Part shown: positions 52,164 through 61,809 of the stretch, one piece after another
Layout: the number at the start of each line of letters is the position of its first letter
Position numbering within the stretch: the first letter of the stretch is position 1
Assembly (NCBI RefSeq): GCF_024710845.1
Contig: NZ_JANJTZ010000054.1
Location: 1-64,000 of the forward strand
From: Mesorhizobium sp.
GTDB taxonomy: Bacteria; Pseudomonadota; Alphaproteobacteria; Rhizobiales; Rhizobiaceae
DNA length: 64,000 nt
Reading direction: 5' to 3'
The notes under the pieces: generated by a model
What the model was told of the DNA's origin: nothing
Databases searched by the model: none
Seen by the model: the letters and a program-made list of their open reading frames with translations, nothing else
Position numbers and translations under genes: made by a program

Positions 52164-54065
52164 CTATCCGGCATCCTTGCCGTACATCTCGTCGATCAGC
52201 TTCTTGTGTTTCGTCTCAACGAAGCTGCGTTTCAGCTTCATCGTGGCTGTCAGTTCCTCATCCTCTGCGGTCAACAGCACATCGATCAAGCGGAAATCCT
52301 TGATTTGCTCGACCCGGGCGAACTCCCGGTTCGTTTCCTCGATCACCCCTCCGATCAGGTCACGCACTTCCCTGGTGGCGCATAGCGAGCGGAAGTCGGA
52401 GAACGGCACCTTGTTGTCCTGCGCGAACTTCTCGACGTTCTCCTGGTCGATCATGACGAGGCAGGAGAGGAACTTGCGCTTGTCGCCGATGACCACCGCG
52501 TCGGAGATGTAGGGCGAGAACTTCAGCCGGTTCTCGATTTCCGCCGGGGTGATGTTCTTGCCGCCGGCGGTGATGATGATGTCCTTGGCGCGACCGGTGA
52601 TCGTGAGGAAGCCCTCGTTGTCGATGCGCCCAACGTCGCCGGTCTTCAGCCAGCCATCCTCCGTCACCGTCTCGGCCGTCTTCTCCGGCCTTTTCCAGTA
52701 GCCCTTGAAGACGTTGGCGCCGCGATAGAGGATTTCGCCGTCCGGCGCGATCCTGACCTCGCCGCCCGGCACCACCTTGCCGATGCTGCCTGTCTTGTAG
52801 TCGTCCATGACGTTGACCGAGATGACGCCCGAGCTCTCGGTCATGCCGTAGCCCTCGAGCACCGGAACGCCGACCGCGCGGTACCAGCGCAGGAGATCGG
52901 GTGAGATTGGTGCCGCGCCCGTGGTTCCGCGACGCAGCCTGTCGAGGCCGATCATCCGGCGCAGGTTCTTCAGCACCGCGAAGTCCCAGAACGCATAGGC
53001 GAGCTGCGTCCCGAGCGGCACCGGCCTGCCCTCCTCCATCAGCCCTGCCCGCTTCATGCCGGTCGCAAGCGCCATGCGGTAGGACAGCTTGCCGAGCCTA
53101 GTCGCCTCGTTCGACATGATGGTGATGCGCGAATAGACCTTTTCCCAGACGCGCGGCACCGCGGTGAAGACGTGCGGCGACACCTCGCGCACATTGTCGA
53201 ACACCGTCTCCGGGCTTTCGGCGAAGTTCACCGTCGAGCCGAACCCGATCGGGATGAAGGCGGTGATCAGGCGTTCGAGGATGTGGCACAGCGGCAGGAA
53301 GCAGACCTGCTCGTCGGCCTCCGTCACCGGCAGCGTCGTCGCCGCGCCGATGATCGAGACGATGATGTTCTCGTGGCTGATCATCGCCCCTTTGGGCGGG
53401 CCCGTCGTGCCGGACGTATAGACGAGGATCGCGGTGTCCTTCGCGGACGAATTCGCGATCTCTTCCTCGAACCGGTTCGGGTTCTGCTTCAGGAATTCGC
53501 GCCCGATCCGGTAGAGGTCGTCGAGGAAGATGACGCGGTCGTCGGAGAAGCCGTGCAGGCCTTCGCGGTCGAAGACGATCACCCAGGCGAGGCCCGGCAT
53601 CTCGTCGCGGACGGAGAGATACTTGTCCAGCTGCTCGTCATTCTCGACGAAGAGGAAGCGGCTGTCGGAATCGTTGACGAGATATTTGAGCTGCGCCGCG
53701 GAATCGGTGGTGTAGACGCCCGACGCGATGCCGCCGACGCATTGCGTGCCGAGATCAGTGTAGAGCCATTCCTTGTTGTCTTCCGACAGGATCGACACGA
53801 CCTCGCCGCGCTTCAGACCGAGCGAGAGAAGTCCGAGCCCGATCAGGCGCGCATTGTCGTAGAACTCGGCCCAGGAATAGGACAGCCAGATGCCGTAGTC
53901 CTTCTCGCGATGCGCGATCTTCTGGCCGTATCGCTTGCAGCTTTCGCGGAACAGCTTCGGCAGCGTCTCGCAGCCGTCGAAGAAATAGGGCCCGCGCGAC
54001 ATATCCTCGTTGAAGCTGTGGCCGTTGAGCGTCCGCTGCGGCGGGATCTTTCCAACGACTGTCAT
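52164..54065 (-). CDS. Long-chain-type acyl-CoA synthetase (AMP-forming)
   Basis: A 633-residue adenylating enzyme (FAA1/FadD15-like) that activates a carboxylic acid with ATP and CoA. P-loop-like motif TAILVYTSGTTGPPKGAMIS (about 193-212), then SPHVFTAVPRVWEKVYSRI (about 275), GYGMTESSGVISVN (about 406-419) and GWLKTGDVGRIDNEGFLTIT (about 485). A C-terminal domain contains the AGGKNITPAEIEN stretch. It lies between livF and the binding-protein gene, so it probably activates the imported acid. Chain-length preference cannot be told. Confidence 0.94.
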   Translation of the reverse strand: MTVVGKIPPQRTLNGHSFNEDMSRGPYFFDGCETLPKLFRESCKRYGQKIAHREKDYGIWLSYSWAEFYDNARLIGLGLLSLGLKRGEVVSILSEDNKEWLYTDLGTQCVGGIASGVYTTDSAAQLKYLVNDSDSRFLFVENDEQLDKYLSVRDEMPGLAWVIVFDREGLHGFSDDRVIFLDDLYRIGREFLKQNPNRFEEEIANSSAKDTAILVYTSGTTGPPKGAMISHENIIVSIIGAATTLPVTEADEQVCFLPLCHILERLITAFIPIGFGSTVNFAESPETVFDNVREVSPHVFTAVPRVWEKVYSRITIMSNEATRLGKLSYRMALATGMKRAGLMEEGRPVPLGTQLAYAFWDFAVLKNLRRMIGLDRLRRGTTGAAPISPDLLRWYRAVGVPVLEGYGMTESSGVISVNVMDDYKTGSIGKVVPGGEVRIAPDGEILYRGANVFKGYWKRPEKTAETVTEDGWLKTGDVGRIDNEGFLTITGRAKDIIITAGGKNITPAEIENRLKFSPYISDAVVIGDKRKFLSCLVMIDQENVEKFAQDNKVPFSDFRSLCATREVRDLIGGVIEETNREFARVEQIKDFRLIDVLLTAEDEELTATMKLKRSFVETKHKKLIDEMYGKDAG

Positions 54066-54096
54066 GCCGGCCTCCCTTTCCTCATCTCTCCGTTCC

Positions 54097-54906
54097 TCAT
54101 CTCCATGTCTTCTTCTGCTTCCAGCGCTTCTGGCCGCGCTGGGTCTCGCCCTGGACGCCGAGATAGAATTCCTGAACGTCCTTCGACGCGAGCAGCCGCG
54201 CCGACGTGTCCGCCATGACGATGCGGCCGAGTTCCATGACGTAGCCGTAGTCGGCCACTTCGAGCGCCACCTTGGCGTTCTGCTCGACCAGCATCATCGT
54301 CACGCCCTGCTCGCGGTTGAGGCGCCGGATGATGGTGAAGATCTCCTTCACCAGGAGCGGCGAGAGGCCGAGGCTCGGCTCGTCGAGCAGCATCAGCTTC
54401 GGCCGCGCCATCAGGCCGCGCGCGATGGCCAGCATCTGCTGCTGGCCGCCCGACAGCGTGCCCGCCGCCTGGCGGCGCCGTTCGAGGAGGATCGGGAAAT
54501 AGCCGTAGACCATCTCCTCGTCGGCCTTGATGCCCGCCTTGTCGCTGCGCACGTAGGAGCCCATCCTGAGGTTCTCCTCGACGGTGAGCAGCGGGAACAC
54601 CTCGCGCCCTTCCGGCACGTGCACGATGCCGGCCTTGACGACCCGGTCGGGCTCTTCGCCGGCGATGTTGCGCCCGCCGTACCAGATCTCGCCCTTCTCG
54701 GGGTTCATCACGCCGGAGATGGTCTTGAGGAGGGTCGTCTTGCCGGCGCCGTTCGCGCCGAGCACGGTGACGATCTGGCCCTGGCGCACCTCCAGGCTGA
54801 CGCCGCGGATCGCCATGATCGGCCCGTAATAGCTCTCGAGATTGCGGATCGAGAGCACCGTTTCGGCGACGGCCGCCGCCGGTTCGATCGCCTGCTGCAG
54901 CATCAT
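54097..54906 (-). CDS. livF: ABC transporter ATP-binding protein LivF
   Basis: A 269-residue ATPase. Walker A GANGAGKTTLLKTISG (about 49-64), signature LSGGQQQMLAIARGL (about 153-167), Walker B LMLLDEPSLGLSPLLV (about 173-188). A basic tail (QRGQKRWKQKKTWR) extends beyond the usual LivF end. The first ATG overlaps the livG stop by 4 nt. It powers import with LivG, LivH and LivM. Confidence 0.93.
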   Translation of the reverse strand: MMLQQAIEPAAAVAETVLSIRNLESYYGPIMAIRGVSLEVRQGQIVTVLGANGAGKTTLLKTISGVMNPEKGEIWYGGRNIAGEEPDRVVKAGIVHVPEGREVFPLLTVEENLRMGSYVRSDKAGIKADEEMVYGYFPILLERRRQAAGTLSGGQQQMLAIARGLMARPKLMLLDEPSLGLSPLLVKEIFTIIRRLNREQGVTMMLVEQNAKVALEVADYGYVMELGRIVMADTSARLLASKDVQEFYLGVQGETQRGQKRWKQKKTWR

Positions 54907-55688
54907 GCGACCACCCTTTCGTTCTCGTCGGCGACGCCGATATAGGCCTCGATCACCTTGGGATGGTTCTGCACCTCCTGCGCCGTGCCGATCGCCAGCA
55001 TCTTGCCGTCGGCGAGCGCCATGACGCGGTCCGACACCGCCGAGACGAGATGCATGTCGTGCTCGACCATCAGCACGGTGACGCCCATCTGCGTCTTGAT
55101 GTCCTCGACCCAGTAGGCGACGTCCTGCGTCTCCTCGACCGACAGGCCGGAGGCCGGTTCGTCGAGCAGGAGCAGGCGCGGTTCGATCGCGAGAGCCCGG
55201 CCCATCTCGACCACCTTGCGCACGCCGTAAGGCAGGCCGGCGATGTATTTCTCGCGGTAGGGCTGCAGGTCGAGGAAGTCGATGACCTTCTCCACCGCCT
55301 CGCGGTGCCGCCGCTCCTCGCGCCGCACGAAGGGCGTGAACAGTGTCTCGCTGAACAGGTTGCCGCGGCGATGGCGGTGGCGGCCGACCAGAAGGTTCTG
55401 CAGCACGGTCGCCTGCTCGAACAGTTCTATGTTCTGGAAGGTGCGCGCGATGCCGAGCCGCGCGATCTCGTGCGGCGCCTTGTTCAGGATGCTCTCGCCG
55501 GCAAAGCGGATGTCGCCGGCGACCGGGTCGTAGAAGCGCGACACGAGGTTGAACAGAGTCGACTTGCCGGCCCCGTTCGGCCCGACCAGCGCGAACACCT
55601 CTCCCTCCTCGACCGAGAAGGAGACGTTGTTGACGGCGGTGACGCCGCCGAACTTGAGGGTGACGTTCTCGACTTCCAGAAGGCTCAT
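54903..55688 (-). CDS. livG: ABC transporter ATP-binding protein LivG
   Basis: A 261-residue ATPase from MSLLEVENVTLKFGGVTAVN. Walker A GPNGAGKSTLFNLVSRFYDP (about 36-55), the family stretch RLGIARTFQNIELFEQATVL, PYGVRKVVEMGRALAIEPRL (signature region), and Walker B LLLLDEPASGLSVEE. It overlaps livM and livF by 4 nt each. Confidence 0.94.
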   Translation of the reverse strand: MSLLEVENVTLKFGGVTAVNNVSFSVEEGEVFALVGPNGAGKSTLFNLVSRFYDPVAGDIRFAGESILNKAPHEIARLGIARTFQNIELFEQATVLQNLLVGRHRHRRGNLFSETLFTPFVRREERRHREAVEKVIDFLDLQPYREKYIAGLPYGVRKVVEMGRALAIEPRLLLLDEPASGLSVEETQDVAYWVEDIKTQMGVTVLMVEHDMHLVSAVSDRVMALADGKMLAIGTAQEVQNHPKVIEAYIGVADENERVVA

Positions 55689-56782
55689 CGCATCCGCTCC
55701 GTCTTGAGGTAGCTCCGCTGCCGGCGGAACATGTCGCGGCGGTAGAAGGGGAACAGTTCGAAATAGGTGCGGATCTTCAGCCACCGGCCGTAGATGCCCA
55801 TCGGCTCGAACAGGATGAACAGGATCAGGATCGCGCCGAAGACGGCCGATTCCATGCCGGGGATGGCGATGGAGGTACCGGTCAGTGCGCCTACCCCGTC
55901 GCGCACCCGGGCGATCGCCTGCGGCAGCAGCGCGATGACCACCGCGCCGAAGAAGGCGCCGTGGATCGAGCCAAGCCCGCCGATGACGATCATCAGCAGC
56001 ATCTGGATCGAGATGATGATGGTGAAGGTCTCGTTGTTGAAGATGCCGGAAAAGTGCCCCATCAGCGCGCCGGCGAGCCCGGTGATCGCGGTGGAGATGC
56101 CGAACGCGACCGCCTTGGTGCGCGCCACGTTGACGCCCATCGCCTGCGCGGAGATTTCGGAATCGCGCACCGCCGCGAACGAGCGGCCGAGCGGCGAGCG
56201 CAGGATGTTGCGGTAGGCGAGCACCACCAGCACGGTGACGAACAGGATCAGGCCGTAGAACCTGACCGGCGTGCCATAGCGGTCGAACTGGATGCCGAAG
56301 ATGTCGATCGTCGGCGCGTAGAGCCCGTTGATGCCGCCGGTGAGCGGCTCGGCGATGACGATCAGGTCGTCGACCAGGATCGAGACGGCGAGCGTCCCGA
56401 TCGCCAGATAGATGCCGTGCAGCTTCGATGTCGGGATCGCGAGAGCTACGCCCGAAAGTCCGGCGATGACGCCGGCGAGCGGGAAGGACAGGATGAAGGG
56501 CAGACCCAGCTTCTCCTGCAGCAGCACGTTGGCGTAGCAGCCGACCGCGAGGAAGGCGGCATGGCCGAGGCTCGCCTGGCCGGTCTGCCCGACCAGGATC
56601 ATCAGCCCCATCCCGGCGATCGCCCAGATCAGCACGTTTGTCATCTCGCCGATCGCGAAGTCCGACAGGATGAAGGGCAGGACGATCATCAGCGCCAGCA
56701 GCGACAGGTACCAGAAGGCCTGCGCGCCATGCCGGAAGAGGTTGATGTCGGCGTCGTAGGTGGTCTTGAAGACGGTGCGCAT
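55685..56782 (-). CDS. livM: ABC transporter permease LivM
   Basis: A 365-residue membrane subunit with about ten TM segments. QASLGHAAFLAVGCYANVLL (about 70-89) and RDSEISAQAMGVNVARTKAV (coupling loop, about 206-225) are typical of LivM. The C-terminus has a basic tail after ILFEPMGIYGRWLKIRTYFE. It starts 2 bp after the livH stop. Confidence 0.94.
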   Translation of the reverse strand: MRTVFKTTYDADINLFRHGAQAFWYLSLLALMIVLPFILSDFAIGEMTNVLIWAIAGMGLMILVGQTGQASLGHAAFLAVGCYANVLLQEKLGLPFILSFPLAGVIAGLSGVALAIPTSKLHGIYLAIGTLAVSILVDDLIVIAEPLTGGINGLYAPTIDIFGIQFDRYGTPVRFYGLILFVTVLVVLAYRNILRSPLGRSFAAVRDSEISAQAMGVNVARTKAVAFGISTAITGLAGALMGHFSGIFNNETFTIIISIQMLLMIVIGGLGSIHGAFFGAVVIALLPQAIARVRDGVGALTGTSIAIPGMESAVFGAILILFILFEPMGIYGRWLKIRTYFELFPFYRRDMFRRQRSYLKTERMR

Positions 56783-56784
56783 GG

Positions 56785-57660
56785 TTACACCTTCTTCCGG
56801 TGGATCTGGGCGAGGATGCCGTGCGGCCTGAACACCAGGATCAGGAAGAGCAGCAGGTAGGGCATGATCTGCGAATAGCCGGCGGCGATGTAGTAGGAGG
56901 CGAACGGCTCGATGAGGCCGACGATGATGCCGCCGAGAAGCGCACCCGGCAGCGACCCGAAACCGCCGATGACGGCGGCGGCGAAGGCCTTGATGCCGAG
57001 CAGGCCGATCGACGGGTCGATCGATCCCTTGGAGGCGAAGAGAATGCCGGCGACGGCCGCCACCATGCCTGCCACGGCCCAGATCAGCGAATGCACACGC
57101 TTGACCGGGATACCCATGTAGTAGGCGGCGAGCTGGTTCTGCGAGGCAGCCTGCATGGCGACGCCGAGCTTCGTCACGTTGAAGAAGAAATAGAGCAGGA
57201 TGGTGGAGATCACCGTGACCGCGATCACCACGATCTCGTCGAGGCCGAGCACCAGCCCGCCGAAGCGCACGTCCTTGCCCGCGATGGGGGATTCGAGCGC
57301 GATCGGTTCGTTGCCCCAGATGAGGCCCGCCGCGAAGCGCAGCACGAAGCCCATGGCGATGGTGAGGATGACGATGGAGACCTGTGACTGGCCGAACATG
57401 CGGCGCAGGATGATCATCTCGGTCAGGTAACCGAACAGGCCCATCGCGGCGATGGCGATCGGCACCGAGAGCCAGAACGGCAGGCCCCAGAACTGGTCGT
57501 TGGTGAGCCCGAGCGTGATGAACGCCCCGAGCATCATGAAATCGCCCTGGGCGAAATTGACCGCCTCGGTCGCCTTGTAGATGAGCACGAAACCAAGTGC
57601 GATGAGGCCATATACACAGCCGTTCGCAAGGCCGCTCACAAAGAGCTGCAATACGTCCAA
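56785..57660 (-). CDS. livH: ABC transporter permease LivH
   Basis: A 291-residue permease and first gene of the operon. I start it at TTG 57660 (L-DVLQLFVSGLANGCVYGL) because GGAGG lies 9 nt upstream and matches the usual LivH N-terminus; earlier starts have no such site. About eight TM helices, with NFAQGDFMMLGAFI (about 48-61) and the coupling loop QAASQNQLAAYYMGIPVKRV (about 188-207). Confidence 0.92.
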   Translation of the reverse strand: MDVLQLFVSGLANGCVYGLIALGFVLIYKATEAVNFAQGDFMMLGAFITLGLTNDQFWGLPFWLSVPIAIAAMGLFGYLTEMIILRRMFGQSQVSIVILTIAMGFVLRFAAGLIWGNEPIALESPIAGKDVRFGGLVLGLDEIVVIAVTVISTILLYFFFNVTKLGVAMQAASQNQLAAYYMGIPVKRVHSLIWAVAGMVAAVAGILFASKGSIDPSIGLLGIKAFAAAVIGGFGSLPGALLGGIIVGLIEPFASYYIAAGYSQIMPYLLLFLILVFRPHGILAQIHRKKV

Positions 57661-57759
57661 AGACGCTCTCCTCCCAATGTCGTCACGGTCTTTTGCCGTG
57701 TTTGGTTCGACTATAGACGGCCATGCCCTCAGCACAAGCCGCGTACATTCACTCGCAAT

Positions 57760-58800
57760 CTATGGCGCGATGAAGACCTTTCCATTCGGCTTGGCCAGTT
57801 CTTCCGGCACCCTTTTCATTGCCTCGGACAGCGGCACGATGGCGGTGACGTCGGTCGACCACCTCCCGTCCGCGAAACGCTTCTGAGCCTCCATCACGGC
57901 CGCGCCCCGGCGCTCCGGATCAGTGGATCGCATCCACTCCGTCAGCCAGAATCCCTCGATCTTCTTGTGCATGAAGATCAGCTGTCCAGGCTCCTGGATC
58001 GGCGTCTCGGTCTGGTCGAGCCGTCCGTAGATGATCCACCGCGCACGTCGCGGCATGGCGTTGAAGATCGTCGCCGCGAGCGGCCCGGTCACGGCATCGA
58101 GGAAGATGCGCGGCTTTTCGACCCTGCAGGTCTCCGCCAACCGCTGCTTGAAATCGGGCGCTTCGGCGTTCAGCACGATCGCCGCCCCCGCTTTTTCGAG
58201 CAGCGGAATCTGGTCGTCGCGGCGCACGATGGCAATCGGACGATAACCCTCGTCGCGCGCGATCCCCATGATCAGCTTGCAGAGCTGGCTGGCGGCGGCG
58301 GTCAGGACGAAGGCCTTCTCGCCCTCCTGCTTGACGATGTCGAACATGGCGATCGCCGTCAGCGGATTGACGATCATCGCCGCGCCGTCGACGTCCTTGA
58401 CGCCGTCGATCAGCCGCAGGCAGGCCGACGCTTCGGCAATTGCATACTCCGCCCAGGCACCCCAGTTGGAGATGCCCGTGGCAAACGCAACCCGCTTGCC
58501 GACCAGCTTCTGCGCGCCTGCGTCTTCGCCCGCGGCGACCACCTCGCCGACGCCCTCGAATCCCGCCGGCTGTCCCTTTGCCCGTGGCTGGCCATACATG
58601 CCCTTGATGAACATGACGTCCGACGGGTTGATCGAGGCCAGCGCGACCTTGATCAGCACCTGGCTGGCCTTCGGCGCAGGCACGGCGATCGTGCCGGGCG
58701 TCACATAGGGCTCCATCGCCTCCAGCACGCTGCCCGACGGACGGGTCGTGTAGCCATCCTCGTTGAGCAGCAGTGCGTGCATGGTGGCGGGAAGCGTCAT
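57760..58800 (-). CDS. Zinc-independent medium-chain reductase (MDR, quinone-reductase-like)
   Basis: A 346-residue oxidoreductase. An N-terminal GroES-like part contains LIKVALASINPSDVMFIKGM and GFEGVGEVVAAGEDAGAQKL (about 78-97). A Rossmann fold follows with KAFVLTAAASQLCKLIMGIA (about 174). The Cys/His zinc ligands of classic alcohol dehydrogenases are absent. It probably reduces an enoyl or quinone substrate with NAD(P)H. The second MDR gene starts 22 bp downstream of... its partner lies 9 bp to the right in the same leftward unit. Confidence 0.86.
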   Translation of the reverse strand: MTLPATMHALLLNEDGYTTRPSGSVLEAMEPYVTPGTIAVPAPKASQVLIKVALASINPSDVMFIKGMYGQPRAKGQPAGFEGVGEVVAAGEDAGAQKLVGKRVAFATGISNWGAWAEYAIAEASACLRLIDGVKDVDGAAMIVNPLTAIAMFDIVKQEGEKAFVLTAAASQLCKLIMGIARDEGYRPIAIVRRDDQIPLLEKAGAAIVLNAEAPDFKQRLAETCRVEKPRIFLDAVTGPLAATIFNAMPRRARWIIYGRLDQTETPIQEPGQLIFMHKKIEGFWLTEWMRSTDPERRGAAVMEAQKRFADGRWSTDVTAIVPLSEAMKRVPEELAKPNGKVFIAP

Positions 58801-58809
58801 GTCGTGACC

Positions 58810-59778
58810 CTAAGGCTTGAGGATGAGCTTGCCGGCAACGGCGCGGTTGTGGATGCGCGTCAGCACCTCGCGGGCCTCGGCGAGCGGATAGGTGCCCTCG
58901 ATCACCGGCTTGAGCTTGCCTTCCATCAGCCAGCCGATCAGCTCGCGCATGTTCTCCTCGTGCGCGGCGGGCTCCTTCTGCGTGAAGGTGCCCCAGAACA
59001 CGCCGACCAGGCTGAAACCCTTGACCAGCGCGAGGTTGATCGGGAATTGCGGGATCCGGCCCGAGGTGAAGCCGATGACGAGCAGCCGGCCGTTCCAGGC
59101 CATCGACCGCGCCAGCACGTCGAACGCATCGCCGCCCACCGGGTCGTAGCCGACGTCCACACCCTTGCCTCCGGTCGCTTCCTTCAGCGTGTCCTTGAGG
59201 TTCTCGTAGCCGAGCGTGATGTCGGCGCCGGCGGCCCTGGCGATCTCGCGCTTTTCCGGCGTGGAGGCGACGGCGATGACCTTCGCGCCCATGATCTTGC
59301 CGAGTTGGATGGCCGCAAGGCCGGTCGTGCCGGCAGCACCCAGCACCGCGAGCGTCTCGCCGGGCTTGAGCTGCGCGCGCTGCTTCAACGCGTGGTGCGA
59401 GGTGCCGTAGCCGCAAATCAGCGCGCAGGCGTCAGCCCCCGAAACTGCGTCCGGTAGTTTGATGACGGCGGACTCGTCGACACCGATCTTCTCGGCATAG
59501 GCGCCGAGCGGCGTGAACGACACGACCCGGTCGCCCACTTTGAACTTCGTGACCTTTTCGCCGATGGCCGACACCCGGCCGGCCATTTCCATTCCCGGGA
59601 TGAACGGCGTTGGCGGCTTGGCCTGATACAGGCCCTGAACGAGCAGTCCGTCGGGGTAGTTCACGCCGATGGCTTCGGCGTCGATGACGACTATCCGCCC
59701 GGTCGCCTCCGGATCCGGCCAGTCGGCATAATCGAGATTCTCGATCGGGCCGTATTCGCGAGCGACGATCGCTTTCAT
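58810..59778 (-). CDS. NADPH:quinone oxidoreductase / enoyl reductase, MDR family
   Basis: A 322-residue MDR from MKAIVAREYGPIENLDYADW. GVNYPDGLLVQGLYQAKPPT (about 53-72), FIPGMEMAGRVSAIGEKVTK, the nucleotide fold motif AVLGAAGTTGLAAIQLGKIM (about 142-161) and GYDPVGGDAFDVLARSMAWN. QOR-like, with no zinc site. It starts 2 bp after the acyl-CoA dehydrogenase stop and is followed at 9 bp by the other MDR gene, so a shared acyl-CoA or enoyl pathway is likely. Confidence 0.9.
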   Translation of the reverse strand: MKAIVAREYGPIENLDYADWPDPEATGRIVVIDAEAIGVNYPDGLLVQGLYQAKPPTPFIPGMEMAGRVSAIGEKVTKFKVGDRVVSFTPLGAYAEKIGVDESAVIKLPDAVSGADACALICGYGTSHHALKQRAQLKPGETLAVLGAAGTTGLAAIQLGKIMGAKVIAVASTPEKREIARAAGADITLGYENLKDTLKEATGGKGVDVGYDPVGGDAFDVLARSMAWNGRLLVIGFTSGRIPQFPINLALVKGFSLVGVFWGTFTQKEPAAHEENMRELIGWLMEGKLKPVIEGTYPLAEAREVLTRIHNRAVAGKLILKP

Positions 59779-59780
59779 CG

Positions 59781-61019
59781 TCACACTTTCTCCTGCGTGT
59801 ATTTCTTCAGTTCTTGCCGCGCGATCTGCCGGCGATGCACCGCGTCCGGACCGTCGACGATGCGCAGCGTGCGCAGGTTCTTCCAGGTGCGCGCCAGCGG
59901 CGTGTCCTGGCTGACACCGGCCGCGCCGTGCAGCTGCACCGCCTCGTCGGCGATCTTCAGCGCGACGCGCGGCGCCACGACCTTGATTTGGCTGATCCAC
60001 GGGGCAGCCGCCTTCGGGTCGCCCTTGTCCATCATCCATGCCGCCTTGAGGCAGAGAAGGCGCGCCATCTCGATCTCCATTCGCGCCTCGGCGATGATGT
60101 CGTAGTTGGCGCCGAGCTTGGCCAGCGGCTGGCCGAAGGCCTCGCGGCGCATCGAGCGCTTGCACATCAGTTCGAGCGCCATCTCGGCCTGGCCGATGGC
60201 GCGCATGCAGTGGTGGATGCGGCCGGGACCGAGGCGGCCCTGGGCGATCTCGAAACCCTTGCCCTCGCCGAGCAGCAGGTTGGACGCCGGCACGCGCACA
60301 TTGGTGAAGCGCATGTGCAGGTGCCCGTGCGGCGCGTCGTCGTCGCCATAGATCGTCATGGCGCGGACCTTCTCGACGCCCGCTGCGTCGGCCGGCACGA
60401 GGATCATCGAGTGCTGGGAGTGCTTCGGTCCGTCGTGCGACGTGCGCACCATGACGATGTAGATCGCGCAGCGCGGGTCGCCCGCGCCCGACGACCACCA
60501 CTTCTCGCCATTGAGGACATACTCGTCGCCATCGCGCTCGCAGCGCATCGAGATGTTGGTGGCATCCGAAGAGGCGACATCCGGTTCGGTCATCAGGAAG
60601 GCCGAGCGGATCTTGCCCTCGAGCAGCGGCTTCAGCCACTTCTCCTTGTGTTCGGCGGCGCCGTAGCGCTCGAGCACTTCCATGTTGCCGGTGTCGGGGG
60701 CCGAGCAGTTGAACACTTCGCCGCCGATGTGGGCCTTGCCCATCTCCTCGGCGAGATAGGCGTATTCGACAGTGGTGAGGCCGTAGCCGCTGTCCGAATC
60801 GGTCAGCCAGAAATTCCACAGGCCACGCTCCTTGGCCTTGGCCTTCAGCCCTTCGAGGATCTCCGACTGCCGCTTGGTGAACGACCAGCGGTCGCCGTCC
60901 TTGCCGACCTCGGCCAGGAACTCCTCGTCGAGCGGGATGATCTCGTCGCGGATCATCGCCGCGACCCGCGCATGGATCGGCTTCAGCTTCTCGGTCATCC
61001 CGAGGTTCATGTCGCTCAT
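59781..61019 (-). CDS. Acyl-CoA dehydrogenase (ACAD10/11-like)
   Basis: A 412-residue FAD enzyme from [40 protein letters not shown] (about 139-158), [40 protein letters not shown] (about 262-281), [12 protein letters not shown] and [20 protein letters not shown] (about 355-374) are all acyl-CoA dehydrogenase regions. The closest group is that paired with ACAD10-like phosphotransferases, and such a gene lies at 63131. It introduces a double bond in an acyl-CoA. Overlaps the tetR gene by 4 nt. Confidence 0.93.
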   Translation of the reverse strand: MSDMNLGMTEKLKPIHARVAAMIRDEIIPLDEEFLAEVGKDGDRWSFTKRQSEILEGLKAKAKERGLWNFWLTDSDSGYGLTTVEYAYLAEEMGKAHIGGEVFNCSAPDTGNMEVLERYGAAEHKEKWLKPLLEGKIRSAFLMTEPDVASSDATNISMRCERDGDEYVLNGEKWWSSGAGDPRCAIYIVMVRTSHDGPKHSQHSMILVPADAAGVEKVRAMTIYGDDDAPHGHLHMRFTNVRVPASNLLLGEGKGFEIAQGRLGPGRIHHCMRAIGQAEMALELMCKRSMRREAFGQPLAKLGANYDIIAEARMEIEMARLLCLKAAWMMDKGDPKAAAPWISQIKVVAPRVALKIADEAVQLHGAAGVSQDTPLARTWKNLRTLRIVDGPDAVHRRQIARQELKKYTQEKV

Positions 61020-61669
61020 GATTCTTCCTTGTCCTTTCCACCCAGCCCGCCGCGCGCGAACGCCACGATCTGGTCCACGATATTGTCGATGTCCTGCATG
61101 TTCTCGCCCGGGCGGGGCTTGTACCAGAAGATCGGCGAGTTCAGCGCCATGAACATCATCTGGTTGGCGATGCTGAGATCCGCGAAATGCATGTCGCCTT
61201 CGTCGCGCGCCCTCGCCATCTGCGCCCGAAAGACGTTGCTGTACTGCGTCCGGTATTCGACCAGTTCGTTGAACTGGCTCCGCTGCTCGGGGGTGGTTGC
61301 GCCGCGCAGATGCATCTCGACGCCTTCCCAGACAACGCGCTGATACGCCCTGGTCACGATCATCTGCCGCACATGCGTGCGCGCCATCTTCGTCCACACA
61401 TCCACCGCCGGCTCGTCGAGCGACCGGAAAGGCTCGATCGCGGCGAAATTCATATCCATGCCGGTCCGGAAGATCTGTGCGAAGAGATCGGCTTTGGACG
61501 AGAAGTGATGGTAGATGCGGCCCTTGGTCGCCCGCAGCCGGCGCGCCACGTCGTCGATCGACGTCGCCGCATAGCCGCGTTCCATGAAGCAGGCGGCGGC
61601 CGCGTCGAGGATCTCGATGCGTGCCCTTTCGGTAACCGGCTCGCCGGTGCCCAGTTCCACCAGAACCAT
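61016..61669 (-). CDS. TetR family transcriptional regulator
   Basis: A 217-residue repressor. The N-terminal helix-turn-helix is [20 protein letters not shown] followed by [15 protein letters not shown] (about 20-55). A C-terminal ligand domain follows, with acyl-CoA or related ligands common in such contexts. Co-transcribed with the acyl-CoA dehydrogenase (4-nt overlap) and divergent from the SDR gene. A palindrome at 61739-61756 in the shared promoter is the likely operator. Confidence 0.92.
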   Translation of the reverse strand: MVLVELGTGEPVTERARIEILDAAAACFMERGYAATSIDDVARRLRATKGRIYHHFSSKADLFAQIFRTGMDMNFAAIEPFRSLDEPAVDVWTKMARTHVRQMIVTRAYQRVVWEGVEMHLRGATTPEQRSQFNELVEYRTQYSNVFRAQMARARDEGDMHFADLSIANQMMFMALNSPIFWYKPRPGENMQDIDNIVDQIVAFARGGLGGKDKEES

Positions 61670-61738
61670 GACCTCCCTTTCCCGCCGACCTTTTCTCCAG
61701 CATCGCCGATCGGGTCTTTACGGATGCGCAAATGATGA

Positions 61739-61756
61739 ACATACTACCCGGTATGT
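61739..61756. promoter_or_regulatory. Candidate TetR operator
   Basis: ACATAC-TACCCG-GTATGT is an inverted repeat with 6-bp perfect arms, in the 140-bp divergent region between tetR and the SDR gene. Its centre also contains TACC-c-GGTA. Position and symmetry fit a TetR-type operator for both directions. Confidence 0.62.
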
Positions 61757-61809
61757 TGTCAACGCGGCATCTGGCTTGACCGGAAGAGAAGTCCGCGACG
61801 GGAGGACGA

